This document shows positions 54,377 to 63,133 of a stretch of 64,000 nt of DNA, one piece after another; positions within the stretch are counted from its first letter, which is position 1, and each line of letters opens with the position of its first letter. The stretch comes from Janthinobacterium sp. 61 (GTDB lineage: Bacteria; Pseudomonadota; Gammaproteobacteria; Burkholderiales; Burkholderiaceae_D). The position numbers were made by a program, and so were the translations under genes. The stretch lies in the NCBI RefSeq assembly GCF_002846335.1, contig NZ_PJMQ01000001.1:2790001-2854000 (forward strand), written 5' to 3'. The notes beneath the pieces were generated by a model. That model ran no database searches, had not been told where the DNA came from, and saw only the letters and a program-made list of their open reading frames with translations.

Positions 54377-55474
54377 CTACTTCTTGCCGGCTGTTTCTTT
54401 CCACTGTTTCAGGAAGGCCATGCGCTTGGCCGGTCCCAGAAATTGCAGGATGATCGGGTGCACGGGAATCGGCTTGACGTTGGCCGCACCGATTTGCTTG
54501 ATCAGGTCAGCCGACGTGGTTTCGCCCGTGACGTCAGCGCGGATGGCGAACAGCTTGGCGCCGTTGGCGATGATGGTCTGGCCGCGATGCGACAAGATGT
54601 AATCGAGCCACAGTTTGCTGGCATTGACGTTCTTCGCGTTCTTGTTGATGAACTGCACGCGCGACAGGATCAGGGTGTAATCCTTGGGCAGCACCACGCC
54701 GATCGACGGATCGGTCTTGGCGCGCACCAGGGCATACGAGCCCAGCACGTTGTAGCCGATCAGGTTTTCACCCGACGAGATGCGCTCCATCATGGTGCCC
54801 GTCGACGACTGCACGCGCACCTTGGCCGTGCCAAAGGCGTTTTGCAGCGCCAGGAATTGCGGATATTCTTTCGCATCCTGCGCCATGAACATGAAGCCCA
54901 CGCCCGATTTTTCGATGTCGTAGGTGGTGACCTTGTCCTTGAATTTCGGCGTGGCGATCAGCTTGACGAAGTCGTCGTGATTCTTCGGCACTTCCTTGGG
55001 ATCGAGCAGGCGCTTGTTGTAGACAATGGCGGCCGGCTCGAACGTGGTGCCGTAAGCCTGATCATCCCACATGGCCCAGCCGGGGATCTTCGCCGCTTCG
55101 ACCGATTTGTACTTGAGCGCATAGCCATCGGAGGCCAGGCGCATCTGCAAGTCCATCGCCGACGACCACATCACGTCGGCAGTGTTGCCGCCGGCGGCCA
55201 CTTCGGAAATGAAGCGGTTATACACTTCGGTGGAATTCATGTCGTTGTATTCGACCGAAATGCCCGGATACAGGGCGCTGAAATCCTTGATCAGCGGAGC
55301 GGCAGCCTTGCTGTCGGTGGCGCTGTAAATCACCACCTTGCCTTCCTTCTTGGCCGCGTCGATGATCTTCTGGTAGTCGGCCGGATAGCCGGCCGGCACT
55401 TGCGCGAAAGCGGCGCCGGCCAGGCTGGCAAACGCGGTGGCAAAGGCGGCTTGAAGCAGGGTCTTGGTTTGCAT
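54377..55474 (-). CDS. ABC transporter extracellular solute-binding protein (Fbp/Afu family)
   Basis: A 365-residue periplasmic protein with a signal peptide ending AAFAQ. It then has KEGKVVIYSATDSKAAAPLI and the bilobal type-2 fold typical of FbpA/AfuA. The adjacent tyrosine pair that chelates ferric iron in FbpA is absent at the expected place (GYNVLGSYAL). Ferric iron is thus less likely than an anionic organic solute or sugar phosphate. It is the first gene of the ABC set and lies 45 bases after an orphan TctC gene on the same strand. Confidence 0.9.
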   Translation of the reverse strand: MQTKTLLQAAFATAFASLAGAAFAQVPAGYPADYQKIIDAAKKEGKVVIYSATDSKAAAPLIKDFSALYPGISVEYNDMNSTEVYNRFISEVAAGGNTADVMWSSAMDLQMRLASDGYALKYKSVEAAKIPGWAMWDDQAYGTTFEPAAIVYNKRLLDPKEVPKNHDDFVKLIATPKFKDKVTTYDIEKSGVGFMFMAQDAKEYPQFLALQNAFGTAKVRVQSSTGTMMERISSGENLIGYNVLGSYALVRAKTDPSIGVVLPKDYTLILSRVQFINKNAKNVNASKLWLDYILSHRGQTIIANGAKLFAIRADVTGETTSADLIKQIGAANVKPIPVHPIILQFLGPAKRMAFLKQWKETAGKK

Positions 55475-55518
55475 GGGTTGTCTCCGTCTATGAATAGGTT
55501 TTTTTAATAGGATGTCGT

Positions 55519-56499
55519 TCAGCGCATCAGGCCAAGCTCATTCGCTTGCCTGGCATACTCATCGACCGCCTTCTTGACATATGCTGTCAGCTTCGGCCCC
55601 GTCAGGGCGAATGGGTACAAGCCGGCCTGCGCGCGCCACTCGGCGAACTGCGGCGTGGCCATGACACGGTCAAAGGTGGCCACCCAGCGCTGGTAGTCCG
55701 CCTCGGGCACCTGGGGTCCCATCCACACGCCACGGATGATGGGCCAGACCACGTCGAAGCCCTGCTCGCGCGCCGTCGGCACGCCGGCCAGCACGCCGGG
55801 CAGGCGCTTTTCCGACAGTACCGCGAGCACGCGCGCATGGTTGGCGCTGGCGTTCAGTGTGGCCTCCGACGTGTCGCCCGAGACCACCTGCACATAATCG
55901 GCCTGCATCGCCGTAAACACTTCGCCGCCGCCTTCGAGCGCAACAAAACGCAGCACTTTCGGATCGATGCCGGCATGACGCGCCAGCAGTGCCATCTTCA
56001 GCCAGTCCTGGCTGCCGATGGTGCCGGAGACGCCGATCAGCACCTTGTCAGGATGCTGGCGCAGCGCAGCGATCAGGTCGGCCAGGCTCTTGTAGGGCGA
56101 ATCGCTGCGCACGGCGATCATGCCGTAGTCGGCGCCCAGCGCCGCCACCCAGCGCACGTCGCCCGCCTTCGCATTGCCAAACTTGCCCTGCGCCAGGTTG
56201 AGCAGCGAACCGCCTGAAAACGCCACCAGCGTGTTCGCTTCCGCGCGGCGTCGTTGCGATGCCATCGAGTGCCAGGCCACGGCGCCAATGCCACCGGGCA
56301 GATAACTGATGCGCATTGGGCCCGCCACGCCTGCCGCGCCCTCCTGCGCCAGGCCTTTTTTCGCCAGCTTGCACGTCAAATCCATGGCGCCGCCCGGCTT
56401 GGACGGCACCACGCACTCGGCCGGCGCGGACGCCTGTGCCCCGGCCACGGCGGGCAGCAGGCACAGCAACGACAGGAATAGGGAGCGCAGCATCGTCAT
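55519..56499 (-). CDS. tripartite tricarboxylate transporter binding protein (TctC/Bug family), orphan
   Basis: A 326-residue periplasmic binding protein with a signal peptide ending GAQA. Family landmarks are PGGAMDLTCKLAKKGL, the Bug-type carboxylate-binding loops YLPGGIGAVAWHSM and IGVSGTIGSQD, and GVPTAREQGFDVVWPIIRGVW. No tctA or tctB permease gene is nearby. With a TctD/TctE pair and a porin next door, it may serve as the sensor's ligand-presenting protein, as BctC does for BctE in Bordetella. It follows the porin stop by three bases. Confidence 0.88.
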   Translation of the reverse strand: MTMLRSLFLSLLCLLPAVAGAQASAPAECVVPSKPGGAMDLTCKLAKKGLAQEGAAGVAGPMRISYLPGGIGAVAWHSMASQRRRAEANTLVAFSGGSLLNLAQGKFGNAKAGDVRWVAALGADYGMIAVRSDSPYKSLADLIAALRQHPDKVLIGVSGTIGSQDWLKMALLARHAGIDPKVLRFVALEGGGEVFTAMQADYVQVVSGDTSEATLNASANHARVLAVLSEKRLPGVLAGVPTAREQGFDVVWPIIRGVWMGPQVPEADYQRWVATFDRVMATPQFAEWRAQAGLYPFALTGPKLTAYVKKAVDEYARQANELGLMR

Positions 56500-56502
56500 G
56501 GC

Positions 56503-57564
56503 TTAGAAGCGGTGCTGGATGCCGGCGATCAGGCCGCGCTGCGTGTCGCCGAAACCGGCATCGTCACGCGACAGGCTGACCAGCTGGTTGTGCTTGGCCT
56601 TGGCATACGCGCCGGCCACATACAGGTCGGTGCGCTTGGACAGGGCATAGCGCACGCGCGCCACGTACATGATCGGATCTGCGTCGAGGTTGGCGGCCAC
56701 GTTTTTCACGTCCTGGTAGTAGATCACGCCCGTCAGGGTGATGACCGGCGTGGTCTTGTAGCTGACGCCGCCCCAGTACAGGGTGCCGCGCACGTCGGCC
56801 TTGCCGGAGGCAGCCGGATCGAGCTTGTAGTCGCGCGCCGCCGCCTGCACTTTCCACGGGCCGTCGTCATACATGGCGCCCAGGTGGTACGCGGTGGTCT
56901 TGTCGCGCGCGCCGCCGGCGATGGCATTGCCGTTCACCTGTTCATACGTGGCCAGCAGGCTGACAGGGCCGGTCTTGTAGGTGACGGCCGTGGCCAGCTT
57001 GGCGCTGTCCGAGTTGCCCGTCGACTGTTCGCCGAAACCGTACGATGCGCCGTAGCTGAAGTCGCCCGTCTTGCCCGAATACTTGACCATGTTGTCGAAG
57101 GCCGTCGTCATGCCGTATTTGCTCGGGCCCGTCGCGTTGGCCGAAGTGGCCCACGAGTAGAACGGTGCATAGGCCATCGGATCGAACGGCAGCACGAAGT
57201 CATACACGGTGGTGAAGGAGCGGCCCAGCACGACGCGGCCAAACGCGCCTTCCAGGCCCACATTGGCCTGGCGCTTGAACAGCGCGCCATCGGCCGCGCC
57301 CGTGTCGACCAGAATGCCGCCTTCCAGATTGAAGACGGCCTTCAGGCCGCCGCCCAGGTCTTCGCTGCCCAGGATGCCCCAGCGCGAGGTGTTCATGCCG
57401 CCGGAGCTCACCTGCGTCATCGAGCTTTTGTTCGGACCGGCGTTGCTGGTGTTGCTGATGCCGGCGTCCAGGCGGCCGTACAGGGTGACGTTCGACTGGG
57501 CCTGGGCGCTGCCGGCAGCGGCGAGTACCGCCATGGCGGCCAGCGAGAATGCAGTTTTCTTCAT
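56503..57564 (-). CDS. general porin (Gram-negative porin family)
   Basis: A 353-residue 16-strand porin. The signal peptide ends GSAQAQSNVTLYGRLDAGIS, the standard betaproteobacterial porin start. The long loop-3 region contains FDPMAYAPFYSWATS, and the chain ends GIQHRF with terminal Phe. GGGAGA precedes ATG 57564. It is the first gene of the leftward transport operon (porin, TctC, ABC importer, AbrB) and diverges from TctD. It probably admits the regulated solute through the outer membrane. Confidence 0.93.
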   Translation of the reverse strand: MKKTAFSLAAMAVLAAAGSAQAQSNVTLYGRLDAGISNTSNAGPNKSSMTQVSSGGMNTSRWGILGSEDLGGGLKAVFNLEGGILVDTGAADGALFKRQANVGLEGAFGRVVLGRSFTTVYDFVLPFDPMAYAPFYSWATSANATGPSKYGMTTAFDNMVKYSGKTGDFSYGASYGFGEQSTGNSDSAKLATAVTYKTGPVSLLATYEQVNGNAIAGGARDKTTAYHLGAMYDDGPWKVQAAARDYKLDPAASGKADVRGTLYWGGVSYKTTPVITLTGVIYYQDVKNVAANLDADPIMYVARVRYALSKRTDLYVAGAYAKAKHNQLVSLSRDDAGFGDTQRGLIAGIQHRF

Positions 57565-57602
57565 GTAAAGTGTCTCCCTTAGATATAGTTATTGGTGATA
57601 TA

Positions 57603-57625
57603 CCTGATCAATTTCATGAATCAGG
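57603..57625. promoter_or_regulatory. candidate operator between porin and TctD genes
   Basis: CCTGAT and ATCAGG are perfect 6-base arms around an 11-base spacer, in the 200-base divergent region. Position suits control of the porin operon by TctD, but binding is only inferred. Confidence 0.35.
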
Positions 57626-57766
57626 ATCACACTATATGAGCGCCATCCTTTCAATTGGCTTTCAGCATGACAGGTGTCGCCGGCCAGCCACAATGGACAT
57701 CAACATATTCATCGCCTGCCCTGCCGCCAGGCTTACACTGCATCATTTCAACGAATGGCGGAGACC

Positions 57767-58489
57767 ATGCGCATATTATTAGTGGAAGACCATCTGGAGC
57801 TGTCGCACTGGCTGGCAAAGGCCCTGCGCGACGCGCACCTGACGGTGGAGACCGCCCACAACGGCGCAGATGCCGACGCCCTGCTGCATACGCAGGAATA
57901 CTCGCTGGTGCTGCTCGACCTGACACTGCCGAAGATGGATGGGCTGGACGTGCTGCGCCGCCTGCGGGCGCGCGGCGGCACGCGCGGCAAGACGCCCGTC
58001 ATGATACTTACGGCGCGTGGCGGCCTGGATGAGAAAGTGCAGGGCCTGAACCTGGGCGCAGACGACTACATGGCCAAGCCGTTCGAGCTGGCCGAACTGG
58101 AAGCGCGCGTGAAAGCCCTGCTGCGCCGCAGCCAGGGCAACGAAGCGCTCGTGCACACCTGCGGCGCGCTCAGTTTCGACACCGTCACGCGCATGTTCAG
58201 CTATGCAGGCGCCGCCTTCCCCCTGACGCCGCGCGAACACGCGGTGCTCGAGGCGCTGATCACGCGCTCCGGGCGCGCCGTATCGAAGGAAAAGCTGTTC
58301 GATGAAGTGTTCGCGCTGGCCGACGACGTCAACCTGGACGCCATCGAACTGTATATCCACCGCGTGCGCAAGAAACTCGAAAGCGGTGTGGAAAGCGGCT
58401 CACCCGACGGCGCCGTCATCACCACCCTGCGCGGCATCGGCTACCTGCTGCAACCGCGCAGCGCCATGGTGCCGGCCACGCCACGATGA
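57767..58489 (+). CDS. two-component response regulator, TctD type (OmpR family)
   Basis: A 240-residue protein: receiver domain with phosphoacceptor Asp51 (LVLLDLTLP) and Lys104 (YMAKPFE), then a winged-helix domain with LTPREHAVLEALITRSG and the IELYIHRVRKKL recognition helix. ATG 57767 gives the standard receiver N terminus; ATG 57755 is also in frame. It overlaps its kinase gene by four bases. It diverges from the porin-TctC-ABC operon, which it very likely activates. Confidence 0.93.
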   Translation: MRILLVEDHLELSHWLAKALRDAHLTVETAHNGADADALLHTQEYSLVLLDLTLPKMDGLDVLRRLRARGGTRGKTPVMILTARGGLDEKVQGLNLGADDYMAKPFELAELEARVKALLRRSQGNEALVHTCGALSFDTVTRMFSYAGAAFPLTPREHAVLEALITRSGRAVSKEKLFDEVFALADDVNLDAIELYIHRVRKKLESGVESGSPDGAVITTLRGIGYLLQPRSAMVPATPR

Positions 58490-60006
58490 GCGTGCGCGCC
58501 CCACACCTGCCCGTATTCGAGCGCCTGCGTCGGCGCTGGGGGCAGGGCCGCCCGCTGGGCAGCCTGCGCAGCCAGCTGCTGCGCTGGCTGCTCATCCCGC
58601 TGGTGATGCTGGTGCTGCTGGACGCCGTCTTTGTCTACCGCAACGCGCTCGACGCGGCCGACATGGCCTACGACCGCTCCCTGCTGGCATCGACGCGGGC
58701 GCTGGCCGAGCGCGTCTCCATCGTTGGCGGCAAGGTGGTGGCCGAAGTGCCTTACGTGGCGCTCGACAGCTTCGAGACCGATACCCTGGGCCGCATCTAC
58801 TACAAGGTCACGGGCATCAACGGCGAACTGGTCTCGGGCTATGGCGACTTGCCGCCCGTGCCGAAAAACGTGCCTCGCTCGCAGAACTACCCCGCCCTGG
58901 TGCGCTTCTACCACGCCGATTACCACGGCAAGCCGATCCGCATCGCCGCCCTGCTGCAACCCGTGTATGACGACTCGATGCGCGGCATCGCCCTGATACA
59001 GGTGGCTGAAACGCTGGACGCGCGGCGCGGCCTGTCGAACCAGATCCTGTTCGATACCCTGAGCTGGCAGGCGGCGATGATACTGGTGATGGGCGCCCTC
59101 GTCTGGTTTGCCGTGCGCCTGGTGCTGCGGCCGCTAATGCGTTTGAAAACGGAAGTCGAGACACGCACCTTGTCTGACCTGTCCGACGTCGATCCCAAGC
59201 TGGTGCACAAGGAAATGCGCCCGCTGGTGAGCGCCATGAACGGTTCCATGTCGCGCCTGCAGCAGCTGATCGCCAGCCAGCGCCGCTTCATCGCCGACGC
59301 CTCGCACCAGCTGCGCACGCCGTTGACGGTGCTGAAGACCCAGGCCGAACTGGCCATGCGCGAATGTGACCGCCAGGCCGGCACGCCGCCGGACATGGCC
59401 GCCCTGCGCGACATTGTGCGCTCGATCGCCGCCACCACGGATTCGACCGTGCTGCTGGCCAACCGCCTGCTGACCCTGGCCCGCATCGAGCATGGCGGCG
59501 ACAGCCTGGCCATGGATACCGTCTCGCTGCGCGACATGGCGCAGCAGGTGGGGTTGGAAATGGCCATGGCTGCCGTCGGCAAAAATATCGATTTATCGCT
59601 GGAAGCGCCCGATGACGCGCCCGTGCATGGCCAGGCCTTGCTGCTGCACGAACTGCTGGCCAACCTAGTCGACAATGCCCTGCGCTACACACCGCAGGGC
59701 GGCAGCGTGATCCTGCGCGTGCGCGCGGCGCAGGCAAGGAACGGGCACGGCGCCGTGCTGGAGGTGGAGGATAGCGGTGCCGGCATCCTGCCTGCGGAAC
59801 GTGAACGGGTATTTACGCCGTTCTACCGGGTTGGCGCGGCACTCGAGAGCAACCCTGGCGGCGCCGGCCTGGGACTGGCCATCGTGCGCGACATCGCTGC
59901 CCTGCATGGCGCGCGCCTGGAACTGGCCACGGCGGCGAATGGACATGGACTGAAAGTCGGCGTGTATTTCACCGCAACGCCAGTCGATGCTAAGATCGCG
60001 CCCTGA
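58486..60006 (+). CDS. sensor histidine kinase, TctE type
   Basis: A 506-residue membrane kinase. TM1 is at about 32-50, a periplasmic TctE-type sensor domain (2CSK_N-like) at about 55-190, and TM2 at about 195-215. The dimerisation helix has the phospho-His in DASHQLRTPL (His274), and the catalytic domain has LVDNALRYTP (N box) and GAGLGLAIV (G2 box). It likely senses a carboxylate, perhaps via the orphan TctC, and phosphorylates the adjacent regulator. Confidence 0.94.
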   Translation: MSVRAPHLPVFERLRRRWGQGRPLGSLRSQLLRWLLIPLVMLVLLDAVFVYRNALDAADMAYDRSLLASTRALAERVSIVGGKVVAEVPYVALDSFETDTLGRIYYKVTGINGELVSGYGDLPPVPKNVPRSQNYPALVRFYHADYHGKPIRIAALLQPVYDDSMRGIALIQVAETLDARRGLSNQILFDTLSWQAAMILVMGALVWFAVRLVLRPLMRLKTEVETRTLSDLSDVDPKLVHKEMRPLVSAMNGSMSRLQQLIASQRRFIADASHQLRTPLTVLKTQAELAMRECDRQAGTPPDMAALRDIVRSIAATTDSTVLLANRLLTLARIEHGGDSLAMDTVSLRDMAQQVGLEMAMAAVGKNIDLSLEAPDDAPVHGQALLLHELLANLVDNALRYTPQGGSVILRVRAAQARNGHGAVLEVEDSGAGILPAERERVFTPFYRVGAALESNPGGAGLGLAIVRDIAALHGARLELATAANGHGLKVGVYFTATPVDAKIAP

Positions 60007-60029
60007 GATTTTAATGAAGGCCCACTGCC

Positions 60030-60383
60030 ATGATGACCAAAGAAGACGTAACCGAACTGTTTGCCAATATCGCAGAAAACGCGCCGTGGGATTTGTCCCA
60101 GCCGCTGCTGTGGGGCTATTACTTCACCAACCCCACGTCCGAACCACTGGAACAGGCCGCCACCCTGCTGGCGCTGCAGGGCTACCGCCCCGTGGAACTG
60201 TACCAGCCCGAACTGGACGACGCGGCCGCCGCCCCAGTGTGGGTGCTGCACGTGGAAAAAGCCGAAGTGCATGGCGTCGATAGTCTGCACGCGCGCAATG
60301 GCGAACTGATGGCGTTTGCCCAGGAAAACCAGCTGGCCAGCTATGACGGCATGGATGTGGGTCCCGTCGGTACCGCAGAGTAG
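60030..60383 (+). CDS. RraB-type ribonuclease E inhibitor family protein
   Basis: A 117-residue cytoplasmic acidic protein. The pattern LLWGYYFTNPTSEPLEQAAT near residue 27, WVLHVEKAEVHGVDSLHARN and the terminal YDGMDVGPV match the RraB (DUF1260) family, whose E. coli member binds RNase E and alters mRNA decay. It follows the TctE gene by 23 bases. A promoter-like TAAGAT lies near the kinase's end, so it may be independently expressed. Confidence 0.82.
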   Translation: MMTKEDVTELFANIAENAPWDLSQPLLWGYYFTNPTSEPLEQAATLLALQGYRPVELYQPELDDAAAAPVWVLHVEKAEVHGVDSLHARNGELMAFAQENQLASYDGMDVGPVGTAE

Positions 60384-60415
60384 GTCGGATTAGGTCCGCA
60401 GGACCGTAATCCGAC
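60384..60415. repeat. REP-like palindromic element
   Basis: GTCGGATTAGGTCC, loop GCA, then GGACCGTAATCCGAC forms a long near-perfect hairpin with one bulged base. The outer GTCGGATTA/TAATCCGAC arms resemble interspersed intergenic palindromes common in proteobacterial genomes. Only one copy is in this window. Confidence 0.5.
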
Positions 60416-60445
60416 AGCACCATCGGCCACGCCAACATCACGAAT

Positions 60446-60473
60446 AAAAAACGGCGCCCTCGGCGCCGTTTTT
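60446..60473. terminator. bidirectional terminator between rraB-like and hom genes
   Basis: AACGGCGCC and GGCGCCGTT (60450-60470) form a perfect 9-base stem with a 3-base loop, flanked by A on the left and T on the right. It serves both convergent genes. Confidence 0.9.
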
Positions 60474-60493
60474 GCGTGGATCGCTGAAAACGC

Positions 60494-61816
60494 TCAGCTC
60501 AGGTTTTCCAGGCGGATCTTGGTCACCGTGCCCACCACGCTGTTCAATGCTTCCATCTTTTCGATGGCGGCCGTGACGTTCTTCTCCTGCGTCTGGTGCG
60601 TCAGCATGATGATGTCCGTATGCGTCTCGCCCTCGGCCGGCTCTTTTTGCAGCATGGCGTCGATCGAGATGCTGCGTTCGGCCAGGATGCGCGTCAGGTC
60701 GGCCAGCACGCCCGGCTGGTCGGCCACGTGCATGCGCAGGTAGTAGCTGGTGGTGATTTCCGACATCGGCAAAATCGCGATATCGGTCATCGCGTTCGGC
60801 TGGAAGGCCAGGTGCGGCACGCGGTGTTCCGGGTCGGCCGTGGCCAGGCGCGTGATGTCGACCAGGTCGGCGATCACCGACGAGGCGGTCGGCTCGGCGC
60901 CCGCGCCACGGCCCGAGTACAGGCTGGCACCGACGGCGTCGCCATGCACCAGCACCGCGTTCATGGCGCCTTCCACGTTGGCGATCAAGCGCTTGGCCGG
61001 GATCAGGGTCGGATGCACGCGCAGCTCGATGCCTTCCACGCCGTTGACGGTGGCGCGCTTGGTAATGCCCAGCAGCTTGATGCGGTAGCCCAGCTGCTCG
61101 GCGTAGCGGATGTCGACGGCATTGAGGTTGCTGATGCCTTCCACGTAGGCCTTGTCGAACTGCACCGGGATACCGAAGGCGATGGCCGACATGATGGTGG
61201 CCTTGTGCGCGGCATCGACGCCCTCGATGTCGAAGGTGGGGTCGGCTTCCGCGTAGCCGAGTTCCTGCGCCTGTTTCAGCACGGTGGCGAAATCGAGGCC
61301 CTTGTCGCGCATCTCGGACAAAATGAAATTGGTGGTGCCGTTGATGATGCCGGCGATCCATTCGATGCGGTTGGCCGTCAAGCCTTCGCGCAGCGCCTTG
61401 ATGATGGGGATGCCGCCGGCGACCGCCGCTTCGAAGGCCACCATGACGCCCTTGTCCTGGGCGGCGGCGAAGATTTCGTTGCCGTGCACGGCCAGCAGGG
61501 CCTTGTTGGCCGTGACCACGTGCTTGCCGTTGGCAATCGCCTGCATCACCAGGGTTTTCGACAGGTCGTAGCCGCCGATCAGTTCGACGACGATATCGAT
61601 CTCGGGATCGTTGACGATCAGGTAGGGGTCACTAACGACCTTGCAGCCGCCGGCGACCAGCGCTTCGGCGCGCGCCACGTCGCGCACGGCGACGGCGACG
61701 ACTTCAATGCCGCGGCCCGCGCGGCGCTTGATTTCTTCCTGGTTGCGTTTCAGGACGCTGAACGTGCCGTAACCGACATTGCCCAGGCCCAGCAGGCCGA
61801 TCTTGATGGATTTCAT
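60494..61816 (-). CDS. hom: homoserine dehydrogenase
   Basis: A 440-residue enzyme with an N-terminal Rossmann NAD(P) motif IGLLGLGNVGYG. The catalytic domain contains the family signature GTTNFILSEMRDKGLDFATV and the substrate Lys/Asp region near FDIEGVDAAHK. The C-terminal ACT domain (SYYLRMHVADQPGVLADLTR) confers feedback control. It reduces aspartate semialdehyde to homoserine for threonine and methionine. It lies 87 bases after alaA on the same strand. Threonine synthase, which often follows, is not here; a terminator comes next. Confidence 0.96.
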   Translation of the reverse strand: MKSIKIGLLGLGNVGYGTFSVLKRNQEEIKRRAGRGIEVVAVAVRDVARAEALVAGGCKVVSDPYLIVNDPEIDIVVELIGGYDLSKTLVMQAIANGKHVVTANKALLAVHGNEIFAAAQDKGVMVAFEAAVAGGIPIIKALREGLTANRIEWIAGIINGTTNFILSEMRDKGLDFATVLKQAQELGYAEADPTFDIEGVDAAHKATIMSAIAFGIPVQFDKAYVEGISNLNAVDIRYAEQLGYRIKLLGITKRATVNGVEGIELRVHPTLIPAKRLIANVEGAMNAVLVHGDAVGASLYSGRGAGAEPTASSVIADLVDITRLATADPEHRVPHLAFQPNAMTDIAILPMSEITTSYYLRMHVADQPGVLADLTRILAERSISIDAMLQKEPAEGETHTDIIMLTHQTQEKNVTAAIEKMEALNSVVGTVTKIRLENLS

Positions 61817-61903
61817 AGTTGTGCTTGACTGCTCATAAGTGGCGCCCCCCTTTGGCGGCGCCAGGTTGATCGGTATGGTTGATCGAGATTGCTGCTGGCC
61901 GGT

Positions 61904-63133
61904 TCAGCCCCGGCCGTGACGTTTGCGGTAACCTTCGAGGAAGCGCGCAATGCGCCCCATGGCCTCGGTCAGGTCATCGGAGTTGGGCAGGAAGACGACG
62001 CGGAAATGGTCGGGCGCGATCCAGTTGAAGCCCGTGCCCTGTACGATCAGGACCTTGGCTTCGGCCAGTAATTCATAGGCAAACTGCTGGTCGTCGGCGA
62101 TCGGATAGATCTCCGGGTCCAGGCGCGGGAACATGTACAGCGCGGCCTTCGGCTTGACACAGGTAACGCCCGGGATATCGGTCAGCAGCTTGTGCGCCAG
62201 ATCGCGCTGTTTCAACAGGCGCCCGCCGGGCCCCACCAGGTCTTGTATGCTCTGGTAACCGCCAAGCGCCGTCTGGATGGCAAACTGCCCCGGCGCGTTG
62301 GCGCATAGCCGCATCGAGGCCAGCATGTTGAGGCCTTCGATGTAATCTTTTGCGTGGCGCTTTTCGCCCGAGACCACCATCCAGCCGGAGCGGTAGCCGC
62401 AGGAGCGGTAATTCTTCGACAGGCCGTTCATGGTGATGAACAACACGTCGTCGGCCAGCGAGGCGATCGACACGTGCTCGGCTTCGTCGTACAGCACCTT
62501 GTCGTAGATCTCGTCGGCGAAAATGATCAATTGGTGCTGGCGCGCCAGGTCGACGATCTGCTGCAGCACGGAAACCGGGTACAAGGCGCCAGTGGGATTG
62601 TTCGGGTTGATGACGACGATGGCTTTGGTTTGCGGCGTAATCTTGCGGCGCATGTCCTCGATATCGGGATACCACTCGTTCTGCTCGTCGCACACATAAT
62701 GCACGGGATTGCCGCCCGACAGGCTGACGGCGGCCGTCCACAGCGGATAGTCAGGCGCCGGCACCAGCACTTCGTCACCACTGTTGAGCAGGGCGTTCAT
62801 CGACATGACGATCAGTTCCGAGGCGCCGTTGCCCAGGTAGATGTCATCGATGGTCACGCCGGCGATATTCTTGCCTTGCGTGTAATGCATGACGGCCTTG
62901 CGTGGCGCGAACATGCCTTTCGAATCCGTGTAGCCGGCCGCATTCTGCAGATTGAGCATCATGTCGCGCACGATTTCATCGGGCGGATCGAAGCCGAATA
63001 CGGCCAGATTGCCGATATTGAGCTTGGTGATCTTGTGGCCTTCTTCTTCCATTTGCCTGGATTTTTCCAGGACCGGGCCGCGGATGTCATAGCAGACGTC
63101 CGCCAATTTATTCGATTTCTGAATCGGTCGCAA
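61904..63133 (-). CDS. alaA: AlaA-type pyridoxal-phosphate aminotransferase
   Basis: A 409-residue fold-type I aminotransferase. The PLP lysine is Lys240 in MNGLSKNYRSCGYRSG. The NPNNPTGALY and ADEIYDKVLYD motifs give the PLP-pyridine contacts, and MRPIQKSNKLADVCYDIRGP is the AlaA (glutamate-pyruvate transaminase) N terminus. It makes alanine from pyruvate. It sits upstream of hom in the same direction, a pairing usual in Burkholderiales. An upstream region of about 420 bases separates it from a divergent Mth938-like gene. Confidence 0.92.
   Translation of the reverse strand: MRPIQKSNKLADVCYDIRGPVLEKSRQMEEEGHKITKLNIGNLAVFGFDPPDEIVRDMMLNLQNAAGYTDSKGMFAPRKAVMHYTQGKNIAGVTIDDIYLGNGASELIVMSMNALLNSGDEVLVPAPDYPLWTAAVSLSGGNPVHYVCDEQNEWYPDIEDMRRKITPQTKAIVVINPNNPTGALYPVSVLQQIVDLARQHQLIIFADEIYDKVLYDEAEHVSIASLADDVLFITMNGLSKNYRSCGYRSGWMVVSGEKRHAKDYIEGLNMLASMRLCANAPGQFAIQTALGGYQSIQDLVGPGGRLLKQRDLAHKLLTDIPGVTCVKPKAALYMFPRLDPEIYPIADDQQFAYELLAEAKVLIVQGTGFNWIAPDHFRVVFLPNSDDLTEAMGRIARFLEGYRKRHGRG

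Noticed and set aside
61842..61862. GGCGCC...GGCGCC repeat between alaA and hom
   Set aside because: Six-base arms only and no U tract; too weak to call a terminator in high-GC DNA.
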